DNA of 64,000 nucleotides from Plutella xylostella (lineage: Eukaryota; Arthropoda; Insecta; Lepidoptera; Plutellidae), in assembly GCF_932276165.1 (NCBI RefSeq), contig NC_063988.1, forward strand, positions 5,456,001-5,520,000. Direction: 5' to 3'. The notes beneath the pieces were generated by a model that saw only the letters and a program-made list of their open reading frames with translations, made no database searches and was not told where the DNA came from. The position numbers and the translations under genes are program-made. This document shows positions 11,651-23,469 of this stretch, piece after piece (position 1 is the stretch's first letter; every line of letters begins with the position of its first letter).

Positions 11651-14600
11651 TATTTCGCATTACGTTCTTGATTGTTAACAATGCCAGGCGACGAATATTT
11701 GACTTTAGTGCTATTAAAATAACTCTCATAATAATGATCGAAACTACATTTTTAATATCTAATAAGTTATGTAACACTAAAAGTCCGCTTTCTCTACTGG
11801 CGTGTACCAGGCTAGTAGGAAAGCGCACATGTATAGTGCCGGCCAGCCTTCTCCGTGTCACACTCAAAATACAAAAAGACCACGAGAATGAATTAAACTT
11901 AACGCCAACTTCCAAACTTTATTCATGATTATTCTCAAAAGTTTCATGAGAAAAAAATGAGTTTAAAAAATAAGAACAGATGACTTTCAAAGAATCCGTG
12001 TTTACCCGCCGCTGACATGGAAGTTATTGGAAGTGTCAAACTTTTCTATTACCGTTTAAAACTTATTCTCATTCCACCGGATCGATTCATAAAGCTGCGC
12101 GTAAATCACGAAAGCTTTTTTTAATAGAAAACCCCGTATGAAATCAGGGCAACGCGTTTATTGGTACATAAACATGAACTTTATTATATGCTATATTCTA
12201 TCAATCTGGTCGTATTCCTCGTATATTCGTATAGTATTTAAAATATGGTTTCTTTTATGTGAAAATTTTATGCATATCTCATACAGTTGTAGATTTTGGA
12301 GTCCAATTGTCTGAAAATATATTCAGCATGACATTTTTTTTAGTTTCCCTACACCGTAATCATTTAGAAAAAGGTCCTTTTATTATTTCGGCTTCACCAA
12401 GATCATTATAATTATGATTATTTCTACGAGTATGATTATACTTTTACATTACGGTCCATTTTTGTTTGACACACTAGTGGTATATTACTTAGGTGTAGAT
12501 ATATTGAGCGTACTGTTAGAATAAAAGCGGCGAACCATCAATCACTTACAATGGCTGTGTCAAGTGCACAGCCGTGTCCACTGCTGCTCATTAGGCAATC
12601 CATCCTTATCCAGCTCGCAATGGACAGCTTAAGTAACAAATAAATATATTTGTGTGGCTAAAATGCCCTAATGCGCCACGTATGTACATGTATGTACTTT
12701 AATATTATGAATTGCTTCGTTTGGGGTTGTTTTGTTATAAGTATAATAAACTTTATTTGCAAGCCGTAAAATATATATAAGTACCTAACTTCAATTGCAC
12801 TGAAATAACATAGATTATTGTTATCATATCGAATCGCTGAATAGCGAAGAGATGGGTTCTAGAATGCAAGCCTTACCTTTGGAACCATATGTGGCAACTT
12901 GAAATTGGCTAGTAGCTATTTACCTGATATGTTCATATTGTGTTGTAGCTGTAAGTTCTCCAAATATTATAAAATAAAATAAAAATAAAATATCCAGTGT
13001 CCTAAAGACCCCATACCTTAAAACAACGGACACTTCTATTGTAACTGCTACCGGTATCGGTTCTACGCTGAAAATATTCATAATGATCTGTCATTGCAGA
13101 TAGCAGATTTTTACTCGGGTTAGTATAATTTAACTTCCTAAGAAGTATATGTACTACTTTTCATTGATAGCACTTTGAATTTTATTCATTCATTGTACTT
13201 ATAACAAAAAATCAAAAGGAACAAACTTTTTGGAAGTTAAATAAAGTAAAATACCAATGCAATTACCAACTAGACCACGTTTAATAATGACAATAAAACA
13301 TGGCAAACCTACACAAATAATGGATATTCCGACAAATTGATAACGCTTATTAATTCCATGAGTAATTAATGAGAGATAAATTATTTCGCATATAAAATTG
13401 CGTTCGTGTAACTATTTTATCCCGTGCGGCTTGGAAATATCTACCTTGGAATGATTCAAATGAAATTGAAATACTCGTATGTATATCTAGTGTCGGTGCT
13501 ACCGGCAGTGAATAAAGTATCAAATATTTCAGTTTTGTATGTAAAAGCAGTCTATTAATACATATAACAGGAAATGTCCAATTTCCACGAAATTATGTTA
13601 AGTGTTTGTCCCGAAATTACGGAGCTCATGTGCATCGGAACAAGGGTTCAATTGTCAGTGCTTGAGTTATTGCCCGCACTCGGCCCCTTCTATTTGATCC
13701 TCATCCTCCCATGTGAAGCTCAATAGATGCCAACTATCGAATCCACTTGCTGTAGCTACCTACCTACCACGTCTATATACGTGTATGTATCGTCTCAAGT
13801 CATTTCAAGTGCCTTCTTGCAAGTAGCCCTCCATTTTTTCCCACGACACAAATAATCTCGATGCCGTTCATTGACTTTTGAACTTGAATCTTATTGGTTA
13901 TGAATCGTATATTTATTTATATTACCATATTGTAAACATGTTTTGAACGAGCGCCCATTCAATGTGATTAAAGTAAAAATATCGAGCCGGCGTCCATTAT
14001 ATTCGAGTCAAGATACTGATCACGCCATAATTTTAAACTTTACCGATTGGGCTGACTTCTTTTAATCCTCAATACGCGGGGAAGTCATTAAATTGCGCGG
14101 CGTGTAGTGCCTACGAGGAGAATGCTGAAAAGGTGCGCTGTAAGAAAGTTTTTTCCTAAGTTCCTGGTGGAAGTTCTAGCTGCTCGTGAATGCTCATAGT
14201 CTGCGGCCTTTGTCCGCGCACAATGGCCGGCTGTGTGCTGTATGTGCAGAATGGCCACCTCATTGCATCAGGATATTTGTCATGTGGCGGCCCTCCCCGG
14301 CACGCGTGTTCTTTCATTTATCCTCGCCGGGCATCTCTATTACTGCAGTTTTCTTACTTGCACATTTTTGCGTCTGCAATTTAGACATATTCAATGGTAC
14401 GGGCTCGCCTTAAAGGACGCTTATTAGTCGCGTTCTTGCACATAATTCAGCTTATGTGCGAATAGGTGGAGATAAATCTGCAAGATAAGCGCCTGCGCCG
14501 CCTGAGATTGCTGCGCGGAATGCAAGCCGCTAAATATGTGGACGATAAATCAGCTAGCGAAGTACAAAAGATGCTTGTTTCATTGCCGTGAGCCTTATCG

Positions 14601-16231
14601 CCGTAGACACATCAAGAAATATCGTCTCATTAAATACTTTATCAAACTTGACAACAAATTATTTTTGCTAACAAATGAGCGTCCTTTATCAATCATTTCA
14701 AGGAACAAGTAAAGTAGGTTCCTGTAATATCATTGTTAGTATTTTACTTTAGCTTCTTTGTAAATGCCAAGTTCAGAATGTGGGTAGATAAGGCGATAGG
14801 AATCAGCTGATTCAGCGTCTGCCTAGCGACCGAAGTATTTAACGACTGATAAGTTAACGATAACGATGTGAGTCAGAACAATGGTCGAATATTTAAATTG
14901 CCAACTTGTATTTCCGAATGCGATCCTGTCATCATAAAAATATTTTCTTGTTTCATACATTTTAGTGTGCATTTTTGTGTGAGGTAGCTAGTAAAACGAA
15001 AACCCTACCTTACTGGTATATCCCTCTGTTCATTACGCGTAAAGGCAATAAATAGATTTTCATTTCATGAAAAAGGCCTTGACGGCACCTACACTATACA
15101 TACACGTCGAAAAAGTATACACCACAGCACAATATCTATTGCATATAGTCCGCTCATCGCTCGCCCACACTACACGTAGATTGCAGAGTCTTATCTGATA
15201 TATCATTCAGGCTATATAGGCTATTCGATATCAGGGAATATGGCGCTGAAGTGGCGTTATACGGAGGGCCGAGTCGAGTATTAGCCCTTCAGACACTGCA
15301 GCCCAAGAGGTTCAATACCCACCGCCCGCCAACGCCACCGCTTTGTAAACCTACCCAAGTACCTGAAACAACCCCCTTTGGAAAACCTTCCATTGTAGTT
15401 TTTTACCCCCGATTCAAATGTATGGGAGTTATAAGTTTAGTGTCCACATGTGTATCTACGTCTGAAAAAAATGTGGTATTCAAGTTATGAGACTTATTGG
15501 AATGCGTTTGTTTTTTCATGAATATGGACGTGGCATTTCTATGATTTATTTACGATTAGAGAACCTCGGACTTACGGGTGGTATTTTATCAGGATTTTTT
15601 TCCGATGAGATCACAATGTACCTATCAGATACCTACCGAAAATGTTTCATTACTTATAAGGTCGCGATACTCATGGTTTGTATATCGTATAAATATAAAA
15701 TAAAACAAAACGCTAAACACGCAATTCTCTTGACAACCACGTGCTAGATATCCTATGGCCAAAACTCGTTCGATACACCATTTGCGTGTATTCCCACGGG
15801 CTGCAGGACGATGGAGCAGTCAGTAATCTCTGCAGCAACAACAGATGGGGTGGCACAGTGCAGCTAAGCTGGTTAGTGCCAGGAGGCCTGACCTGCCTCA
15901 ATCAATTAACATTTAAGTATAGCCACTCCGGCCGAGCCACAAACCATTTACGAACACAAGCGGGCTGCAAGCTTCGCTACTTTTCTGCGAGCAAATTAAA
16001 AACTAACGTGAGTCCTAAGTGGGCACTACTATTTTCTAAATCAATTTGGATTTTTCAAGTAATTTTATTTAGTGGCTCCGTTTATTGTTTCTACGAGTTA
16101 CATAATAGCACATACCATAAGAATATTTGTCAAGTACTTACTAATCATAGGACTTTACAACAGCTGTTGGTAGCTTCACTACAACAAAACACTACGTGTG
16201 CTAAATGATATTTGTTTCGTCATAATTATTA
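11651..16231. other. Noncoding stretch, no gene recognised
   Basis: A long AT-rich stretch. The longest frame is about 155 codons at 15741-16208 on the plus strand. It does not begin with ATG, has no recognisable domain and shows no codon structure I would trust, so I treat it as chance. The region 14,100-14,560 is more balanced in composition and could be a conserved noncoding block, but I see no decisive motif. Confidence 0.45.
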
Positions 16232-16324
16232 TGTTATAAGCAGGTACGCTATGCCTACAACACAACAGAGCTACAACAGTACGTAACAAGTTGTTCAGAA
16301 TGCCAGCGATACGCGAGGTGGTAA
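16232..16324 (+). pseudogene. Possible Ty3/gypsy integrase zinc-binding (H2C2) remnant
   Basis: This 30-codon frame contains TELQQYVTSCSECQRYAR. The pattern Y-V-x-S-C-x2-C-Q-R is typical of the second half of the integrase zinc-binding domain of Ty3/gypsy retrotransposons and related genes. The histidine half is not visible upstream in any joined frame, and no reverse transcriptase, LTR or catalytic core was found nearby. The frame ends in TGG TAA, and GTAAGT overlaps that end, so it could also be read as an exon end. A chance match over about 18 residues remains possible. Confidence 0.25.
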
Positions 16325-17236
16325 GTTTGCAGCTCCATTGTACGGGACCAACTTAGTATTTCATAGTCATCGATTAAACTTCCCACCGACTTGGCTGTAT
16401 GTCTTGTCTACTTGGTAAATTAATTCGTTTATGTACAAAGTTGTTTGTATCCACGACGAACTACGCTTCATTCAATAAATAAGTAGATATACACCGAGGA
16501 TGATACATTCAATCATTAGGTATTTGCGAGACCTTTACTTTATTTCGTCAGGTCTCGATTTTTTGATGTTTAACTACTTAACTGATTATTGATTTTCATA
16601 GAAAAATAGAGGAGGCGGTGACTAGGTTAGGTAAACGAAGTGTATAAAATGCCTAAATGAAACCATGGTACATAGTTTTTAGTCTAAAATTTAATAACAT
16701 CACCAATCACAAAGTCTCACAAAGAGGTGAAGCGCTAAACGACCTCTCATTAAAAGTAAATTTAAATTTATCTGTTTTCCTGATCATCATCATCATAATA
16801 CCCACCTTTTTTCATGAAAATCTACTAAAAACGCGGAAACAAAGCCACGATTTTCCGTTACAAATAATATGTGCGTAAGGTTGGTACCTACGTCAAAAGG
16901 AAACTGGAAATAACGAATGCGTGCAAATGTGCTTATGTACTTTGTACACATAACAAGGTAATAAAAGAGAGAGTGCAATGCTCCTACGTATTTCAATTCT
17001 GTATGATTCAGTTCTGGATACAGTAGTGGGTGCCACGTGGTTCGACGGCCTTGCAGTCAATGGCTCACCATGACTCAAGCGTCATGACATCAATTACTCG
17101 TCATCTATTTTATTATTAGATAGATGCTTATTTGCATAATTATAACAGTTATACTTACTTATTTGTCAAAATTTATCATACCTACATAACGTTAGAGAGC
17201 AAAAACAGTCTCTATCGAATTTTCCTATATAAAATA
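16325..17236. other. Noncoding stretch, nothing recognised
   Basis: AT-rich, with only short frames. A short (ATC)4 run lies at about 16782-16795. No other structure is seen. Confidence 0.4.
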
Positions 17237-17387
17237 CTAGCTGTTCCCGCGAGCTTCGCTTCACCTTAAAAAGTTTTCCCGTGGGAATTCCGGGATAAAA
17301 AGTAGCCTATGTTCTTCCTCAGGGTCTAGACCGTATGTATACCAAATTTCATTCAAATCCGTTCAGTAGTTTTGGCGTGAAAGAGTA

Positions 17388-17422
<35 letters not shown>

Positions 17423-17455
17423 CAGTTACTTTCGCATTTATAATATAAGTTAGGA
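17237..17455 (-). mobile_element. Nonautonomous Helitron-type element, full length
   Basis: Read on the minus strand, the 219-bp element begins TCCTAACTTATATTATAAAT and ends AACAGCTAG. It sits between A (5') and T (3') with no target duplication, which is the Helitron hallmark. A GC-rich stem (GCGAAGCTCGC) precedes the 3' CTAG. Near the 5' end it carries a (TCTG)n tract, seen here as CAGA repeats at about 17391-17423. No coding capacity. Other copies are at 19707-19943, 20265-20513 and 32720-32938. Confidence 0.8.
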
Positions 17456-19706
17456 TTACGATGAGATTTCACGGAAGAGTTTACAAATCCAACTTCCGCG
17501 CAGTTCTTAGGTTTTGATTTTCGCGACTGTCTATTAAATATAAAGATAGTTACATATAAAGCTAAATAAATTTCAAGCTACCGCAAGAAATCAACTACGT
17601 ACATAATTGCACAAGTCCGGTGAGTTCTCGGCCAGTTTCTCTATTTGTGCCTTCAATTTGTTAAACCCATAAATACGCGCCTGGAAAATTAGAATTCAAC
17701 AAAGAGCTGTACAAACGGGAACTAGCCACAAAGAAAGGCTCTCGCAATGAGGTAACCACAAAACTACTAAGATGTTTTAACTCGCCAAAGGAAACGTGGA
17801 ATGGGAAGCGTGCCGTTTGAAAACTTAAATTACATTTCAGAGCTCACTGCCCCGTGGAGAAAAAGACAGATCATTATTGAAATGCAGCGTCAATAAAGTG
17901 CCTAGTGAGGAGGAATGTCGGAGAAAAACGCGCATATGGGTAATCTCGTGGAAAACCGGTTGTTAACGGTTCTAAATGATACTCCCTCGCATGCGGCGAG
18001 TGGCCGCGTCTAGGATAGGCATTGCGAGTCTGGTGGTGATCTAATTGTGGCATGCGGGTCTGACGTAACGGGCTCGGCGGTGACTGACCGTGCCACGCGC
18101 CTCCCGCCCGACCTCCGCGTGCCTCCGTGCGGGAGCCCACCACGTCCACCACCAGGCCACGCCGGCCGCCTGCAGTAATGCGCCGCCGCCGCCGCCGCCG
18201 CCGCCGCTGCACAACACTTCTGCGAATCATGAATTTCTATCGGCACGTCCACGTTTATAATGTTAATGTTGCGCGTCGCTTTTTGCTAGCAAACATTTTT
18301 AAACGGGCCCCAGATGAGCTTAATTAAGGCATCGGCTTGAATATTCATTTTATAGGTTGAATCAAGTTTATGATGAACAAAACAGTTTGAAAAAATACTC
18401 GGGTTTCCCGTTGTAGAGATGGAGAGGGTTTTAATTGCGGTAAACGAAACTAGTCCGTTTGAATCAGTTTCCAATCTGGCCGTAACTCGGTAAAGTTTAT
18501 TTCCAGTGGCGGGTCTCTTTGCTCTGCCGGCGGACGAGGGCTGACAGAGGTTTAATCATAATCATGTTAGAACGACTCGCCCACTGAGTGACCCGCGCGG
18601 ATTACACCGCCCGGTTTAATCATATTTCTGTTCTAGTTGAAAAAACACTCACGAATGAGTTTAGATGCAACTGAAACATATACATATGTAGAGAAGCTTT
18701 GATACACTATACTTACATACATTTTTGTTATTTAACTATCTATGTGTGAAAAATCGAATAGAAAATATTAATCTATAGTTACGGATTGATCGAATACCAA
18801 CCAATATTGATAGATTCTGAAATGTGATTAGCACACGGGGCAACCGCAAAATGTAAACCGAATTTACGTGCCAGTAAATGCCAGGAATTTGCTACCAGTC
18901 GTACAAACCAACAGCGCATAATTCTGATTAAATAACCGTATTGAGTTAGTGGAGACTAATTATTCGCATTAGGCAAAATTACAGGGTTTTAGTTTACGTG
19001 AGTAATTCTATATATTCTATCATATGGAAAAATGTATTTATCGGAAACAGCTAGTATATTATATATTCGACATAAGAGTTTTATTAGATTAGATTATTTA
19101 GAAATAGATAGAACACCTTTGATGCAAAACAATATAAATATTTATGTTTGTAAGCAATATTTAATACCTTTTTTTTACACTGCTAATTATAGGTACTGCC
19201 TAGTGCCTACGTACAATCTACGCATAACGTAGCTTTCTCATTGCGGAATCATGCTACTGCTAGGATTTGCAGCATTGAAGTGTTGCCAAGGAATGGCGGG
19301 CCTTCGCACGGCCTCCGATCTCGTGTCTGTATTAGGTATTATTATTTATTTTTAAAACAGTTACAATCGTGTAAATGTATAAGTAAAATATCTAAATTTC
19401 TTCTGGATAAGAAAATACATATTACTCGCATTAACCTTAACTTAAGCATTGACCGGTTAAACCCATCCTAAGAAGCTTTTTTAATTGTAGTAGTAAAGTT
19501 AATTAAATAACAAAACTTTAACTAAATTACACCTCCTGGTTTATCTTCGCATCTAACATTAACCGTTACATATATAAGTTGTAAAATTTTATATAATATT
19601 GAATAAGTTGTAACGTATGTAAGTTGTAAAATCTTCAAAAGATACAAGATGGCAAACCCTCACTCGGCACGAGAATTTACTAATACGGTCTCATAATCCT
19701 AACTAA
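17456..19706. other. Noncoding stretch with a CpG-rich patch
   Basis: A CpG-rich patch lies at about 17990-18230 and encloses a (CGC)9 run. Frames running through it give only low-complexity Arg/Ala/Gly-rich peptides. The remainder is AT-rich with no gene recognised. Confidence 0.45.
18181..18207. repeat. (CGC)9 trinucleotide array
   Basis: A pure 27-bp run embedded in a CpG-rich patch. Confidence 0.9.
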
Positions 19707-19737
19707 TCCTAACTAATATTATAAATGCGAAAGTAAC

Positions 19738-19792
<55 letters not shown>

Positions 19793-19943
19793 TACTCTTT
19801 CACGCCAAAACTACTGAACGTATTTGAATGAAATTTGGTATACATACGGTCTTGACCCTGGGAAAGAACATAGGCTACTTTTTATCCCGGAATGCCCACG
19901 GGAAAACTTTTTAAGACGAAGCGAAGCGCGCGGGAACAGCTAG
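19707..19943 (+). mobile_element. Nonautonomous Helitron-type element, full length, with duplicated 5' end
   Basis: It begins TCCTAACTAATATTATAAAT and ends AACAGCTAG, with A before and T after. The TCTG microsatellite is expanded to about 11 units, making the element longer (237 bp) than the 219-bp copies. The first ten bases, TCCTAACTAA, are repeated directly upstream (19697-19706), so the left boundary could also be 19697, which is also preceded by A. Confidence 0.8.
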
Positions 19944-20264
19944 TTGCTTATAAATACACTTAAATGGAAAAAGAAATATGAAAACTACAGACCGTCAAGC
20001 GTAGCGAGAAGGACAGTTTATAATAGTTAGGAAGCAGGTAAACAATGTAGCAAGTTGAATTTAATCCATCATCTTTAGTTACTCCACAAGTGGGCAAAGT
20101 TTGTAGTCTCGAACTATTTCCTCAGTGTTCTGTGTACGTAAGACGACTATTCTGAGTACAGTCGGCTGCACAGCTATGTTTACACTTTTCTTACTTACCT
20201 TAATTGTCTGTTAAAATGAGAATGAACTAAAATAGATTGTCCAAGATATAACAATATGTAACTA

Positions 20265-20387
20265 AGTTTTCCCGTGGGAATTCCGGGATAAAAAGTAGCC
20301 TATGTTCTTTCCCAGGGTCTAGAGTCTAGACCGTATGTATACCAAATTTCATTCAAATCCGTTCAGTAGTTTTGGCGTGAAAGAGTA

Positions 20388-20422
<35 letters not shown>

Positions 20423-20446
20423 CAGTTACTTTCGCATTTATAATAT

Positions 20447-20507
<61 letters not shown>

Positions 20508-20513
20508 TAAGGA
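20265..20513 (-). mobile_element. Helitron-type element, 3'-truncated, invaded by a (TA)n tract
   Basis: It is the same family in inverted orientation, about 320 bp from the 19707-19943 copy. The 3' hairpin and CTAG end are missing; homology starts at AGTTTTCCCGTGGG. Between the conserved ATTATAAATGCG part and the 5' ATCCTTACTT terminus there is a long TA dinucleotide tract (about 20455-20506). A small internal duplication (TCTAGAGTCTAGA) lies near 20319-20331. The 5' TC end at 20512-20513 is followed on the plus strand by T, so the A-flank rule holds. Confidence 0.75.
20455..20506. repeat. (TA)n dinucleotide array
   Basis: About 52 bp of alternating TA inside the Helitron copy, probably grown from the element's own TAATATTATA segment. 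Confidence 0.9.
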
Positions 20514-23330
20514 TAGTAAGGATTAATGGTTACCTCCTTGGTATTTCGAAAAGATACTTAGGTAGGTGCCTAATTCTCTTTTGTATCAATAAATGCCTTT
20601 TCAAAGTCTAATGTACAAAAAAGTATTGTAAATGTTTAGGGTCCAGAGTCCGAACACAATCGATAAACGTAAAATCGATTAATTTTTCCTTGCCCTTAGT
20701 TTAAAATGTTAATTTAAAGAAAAAACTTACAATTTATTCCCAACAATGTACTCGCATTTGACGTCCCTAATCTCGAGATTTACGAGAAAAGTTTAAACAC
20801 GGGCCTATAGCTAGGAACACTTATAAGTAAGTACTTATAATATGTATAAATAAGAGTAAGTAATAAAAAAAAATGAATGCTAATTTTTTATACCTTAATT
20901 TTGAATTTTAATTTTAATTTATTCGAATTCTATTTATAATTTAATTAGGGGAGCGGGGGGCTAGTTGTAACAATTTTTGGTTTCTTGGCTATGAAAACTT
21001 ACTTGTTCAGTATTCAGGAAATCTAGCAATTCTATTCCAATTAACAACTATGCATCTATCAATTTCAAAGAAAATTTTAGTCAAAACTGTGAAGTCTCGT
21101 ATCATGCTTACATTTTTTTTATTATTCTTCATTGTACAAATATTACAAATAAAAGTACAAAGGGTGAACTTAATGCTAAAAGCATTAATTATATAATTTT
21201 CTGAAATTTGTTTTCAAATTTGATTTAAAAATAATTAAGAATACGTCATATTAAAATATTTACTACATATTAATGTGTAGTAAATATTTTGATAAAAGCT
21301 ATCCGAATGTCGGGACCAGGCACGAAGATGTATTTACATACGCCATAGGAGCCCATATCGTTCAGAACTTGACGTTTGACAAATGTGGCCAGATTTTCCC
21401 TAACGAGGCCTATGCCTCAAAACGACTTGAGCGTTCTTTTAGTATGAACCTTAACTGTAATAAGAAAAGAAATCTCTCTAATGCGTCCTCCTGATGAAGG
21501 TTCCGCGCAAACTTACCGATATAGTGCACGATGACTCAGCAAATTCATGTTTTTTTACGATTCCATGTAACAAATTCAAACATGTTCCAGTACGGGATGT
21601 CGAAGCGTTTCAGTAAGAGGGTTCTATTTTTAAATTCTGAGGTCGGGAACCCTGAAAAAGGGGAGAGTTGTTCGACGCCACCGCCGCCGCCGCCGCCGCT
21701 GCCGCTCCGCTACTCGTTCTGTCACCAACAACTGCAGATAAACATCGAGAAATCCAATTTCGTGGTTTTGTTATCGCTGGCGGGAAATTTAGAAGGTTAT
21801 TTTTCCGTAATCACTTTTTAGTTGTAGGTTTTCAGTCTGCCGATGTTGGCTGCGGAATTGCTTCCAAATAGCTGGAAATTCCTGCGTCAACCGGATCCAT
21901 TATATCGGCAATAATATTAGATAATATATTCTTCCGGAGAAATATATTCATACTCAATAAGATTAAGAATACATACATAAAATAAAAGCATGAGGAGAAT
22001 TCTGCTTCTTATATTATGTACCAAATGTGATCTCAGTTGGCGCTCGGGCTTCTTAAGATCCACAGATTCGTCTTGAGGGAGAAAAAACTTTGTTTTCAAC
22101 AAATGTAAGTTCGGGGGCTTACGGGGATATCTAAGTAGATTTATTATTGTATAAAATTGTACAGATATGAGAAATGTGCGAGCCGGCGTGTGTCGCCGAC
22201 ATGTACTCGGGTTTGCTCCAAGATAAATGAGTTGCCGTAATGCAACAGATTACAACTGAAAATAATATAAATGATCGAGCTAATGTTAATAATACTTTTG
22301 TGACATTTTGGCGAGACTGAAACTTGCTGTAGGTCGTTTATTAGGTAGTTTATTTACTGACTGTTATCGAAAGATTATTTATTATGTTATTTGCTACTTT
22401 TATAAATAATACGTGATTTAACCGCCCGGGATTATTGATGTCGGGGTGGGATGCCTTAACTGCCTCTGTCTCAGGACATTCTGTTATCTATCATGTCATG
22501 AATAACGAAACTTTGTAACCTAATAAAACACTAAGTCATGGCCAATATGAAGATTTTAATCATCTTCCTACCCAACCACTTTGTAAGTGCTACTCCAATT
22601 TTGGTGCCACATTGAATACAACGTAAGCTCTGAAATTCAAATTTAAGTGTTAAAGGCCATAATCATAAAATCACAAGGGCTATGTAACATTGTATCAAAA
22701 AAATTAATATTACAATGGTAGCAAAAAGGCTGTATGAAAAGGCCAGAATATATTTATTATGTTACTTAAAGATTGTTATTGCCCTTACCGAGTCACGGGT
22801 TATAAAGGGTGTAATTTTTATGGACGGTAATAATTTAAACAGTTTAACTTGTGAATGTACAAGTAATTTTAATGAACAAAAATGTTATTTAATCTTTTAT
22901 ACCTTGATAAATCATTTTAAAGATCTTAATTAATACGTGCTTATAATGTTAATATGCAATATACTTAAATACTTTATACCTATTTGTAAGCAAATATCAA
23001 AAAATGACATATTTAAATGGTTAAATGTACCAAAACTACCATCACGTACCTACTGAATACAATTTAGGTTTTTCCATAACCATAATGGAGGAGGGGTACC
23101 TATATCCTTGTCTACTGGCCACTTGGTGTATTATTTTTCCAACTATAAATGATGCGTAGGTATCCACTAAAGGAAAAAATTTACGCTAGCGCCGGCTAGA
23201 TGATGATGATGATGAACACACGCCGATAAACATTTTCGGCTAAGTCCATAGAACGCGACGTTACAGCTGGCGTTGTAAAACAAGATGTTTCGCGCTGTGT
23301 GATGTTGTAGTGGAAACGAGGCTTAGCTCC
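20514..23330. other. Noncoding stretch, no gene recognised
   Basis: AT-rich. It contains a (CCG)6 run at 21681-21699 and a (GAT)n run at about 23201-23214. Frames at 21273-21494 and 22715-22933 begin with ATG but match no family I know and lack splice or composition support. Confidence 0.45.
21681..21699. repeat. (CCG)6 trinucleotide array
   Basis: Short pure run in a local GC-rich patch. Confidence 0.85.
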
Positions 23331-23469
23331 AATTTATCCATAGTCGGTTATCTAACCGACCAGGGATTGGTTAATCAATTATACGTCATCTCCATATAAA
23401 ATTCTTGACAGATTTGTCAAAAGTCAACCACTAATACCTGGTTATTCTCTAACCGACTATGGAGAAATT
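23331..23469. mobile_element. MITE with 20-bp terminal inverted repeats
   Basis: Left end AATTTATCCATAGTCGGTTA (23331-23350) and right end, reverse-complemented, AATTTCTCCATAGTCGGTTA (23450-23469) match at 19 of 20 positions. The element is 139 bp and noncoding. The target duplication is not clear, so the superfamily is left open. Confidence 0.7.

Noticed and set aside
15741..16208. 155-codon plus-strand frame
   Set aside because: No ATG at the start, no recognisable domain, no splice support; likely chance in a stretch of balanced composition.
17391..17423. CAGA/TCTG runs as a CRISPR-like array
   Set aside because: They are simple tetranucleotide repeats inside a Helitron; there are no spacers and this is a eukaryotic genome.
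23111..23127. TACTGGCC word resembling the miR-193 seed
   Set aside because: The rest of the mature sequence does not match and no precursor hairpin is visible.
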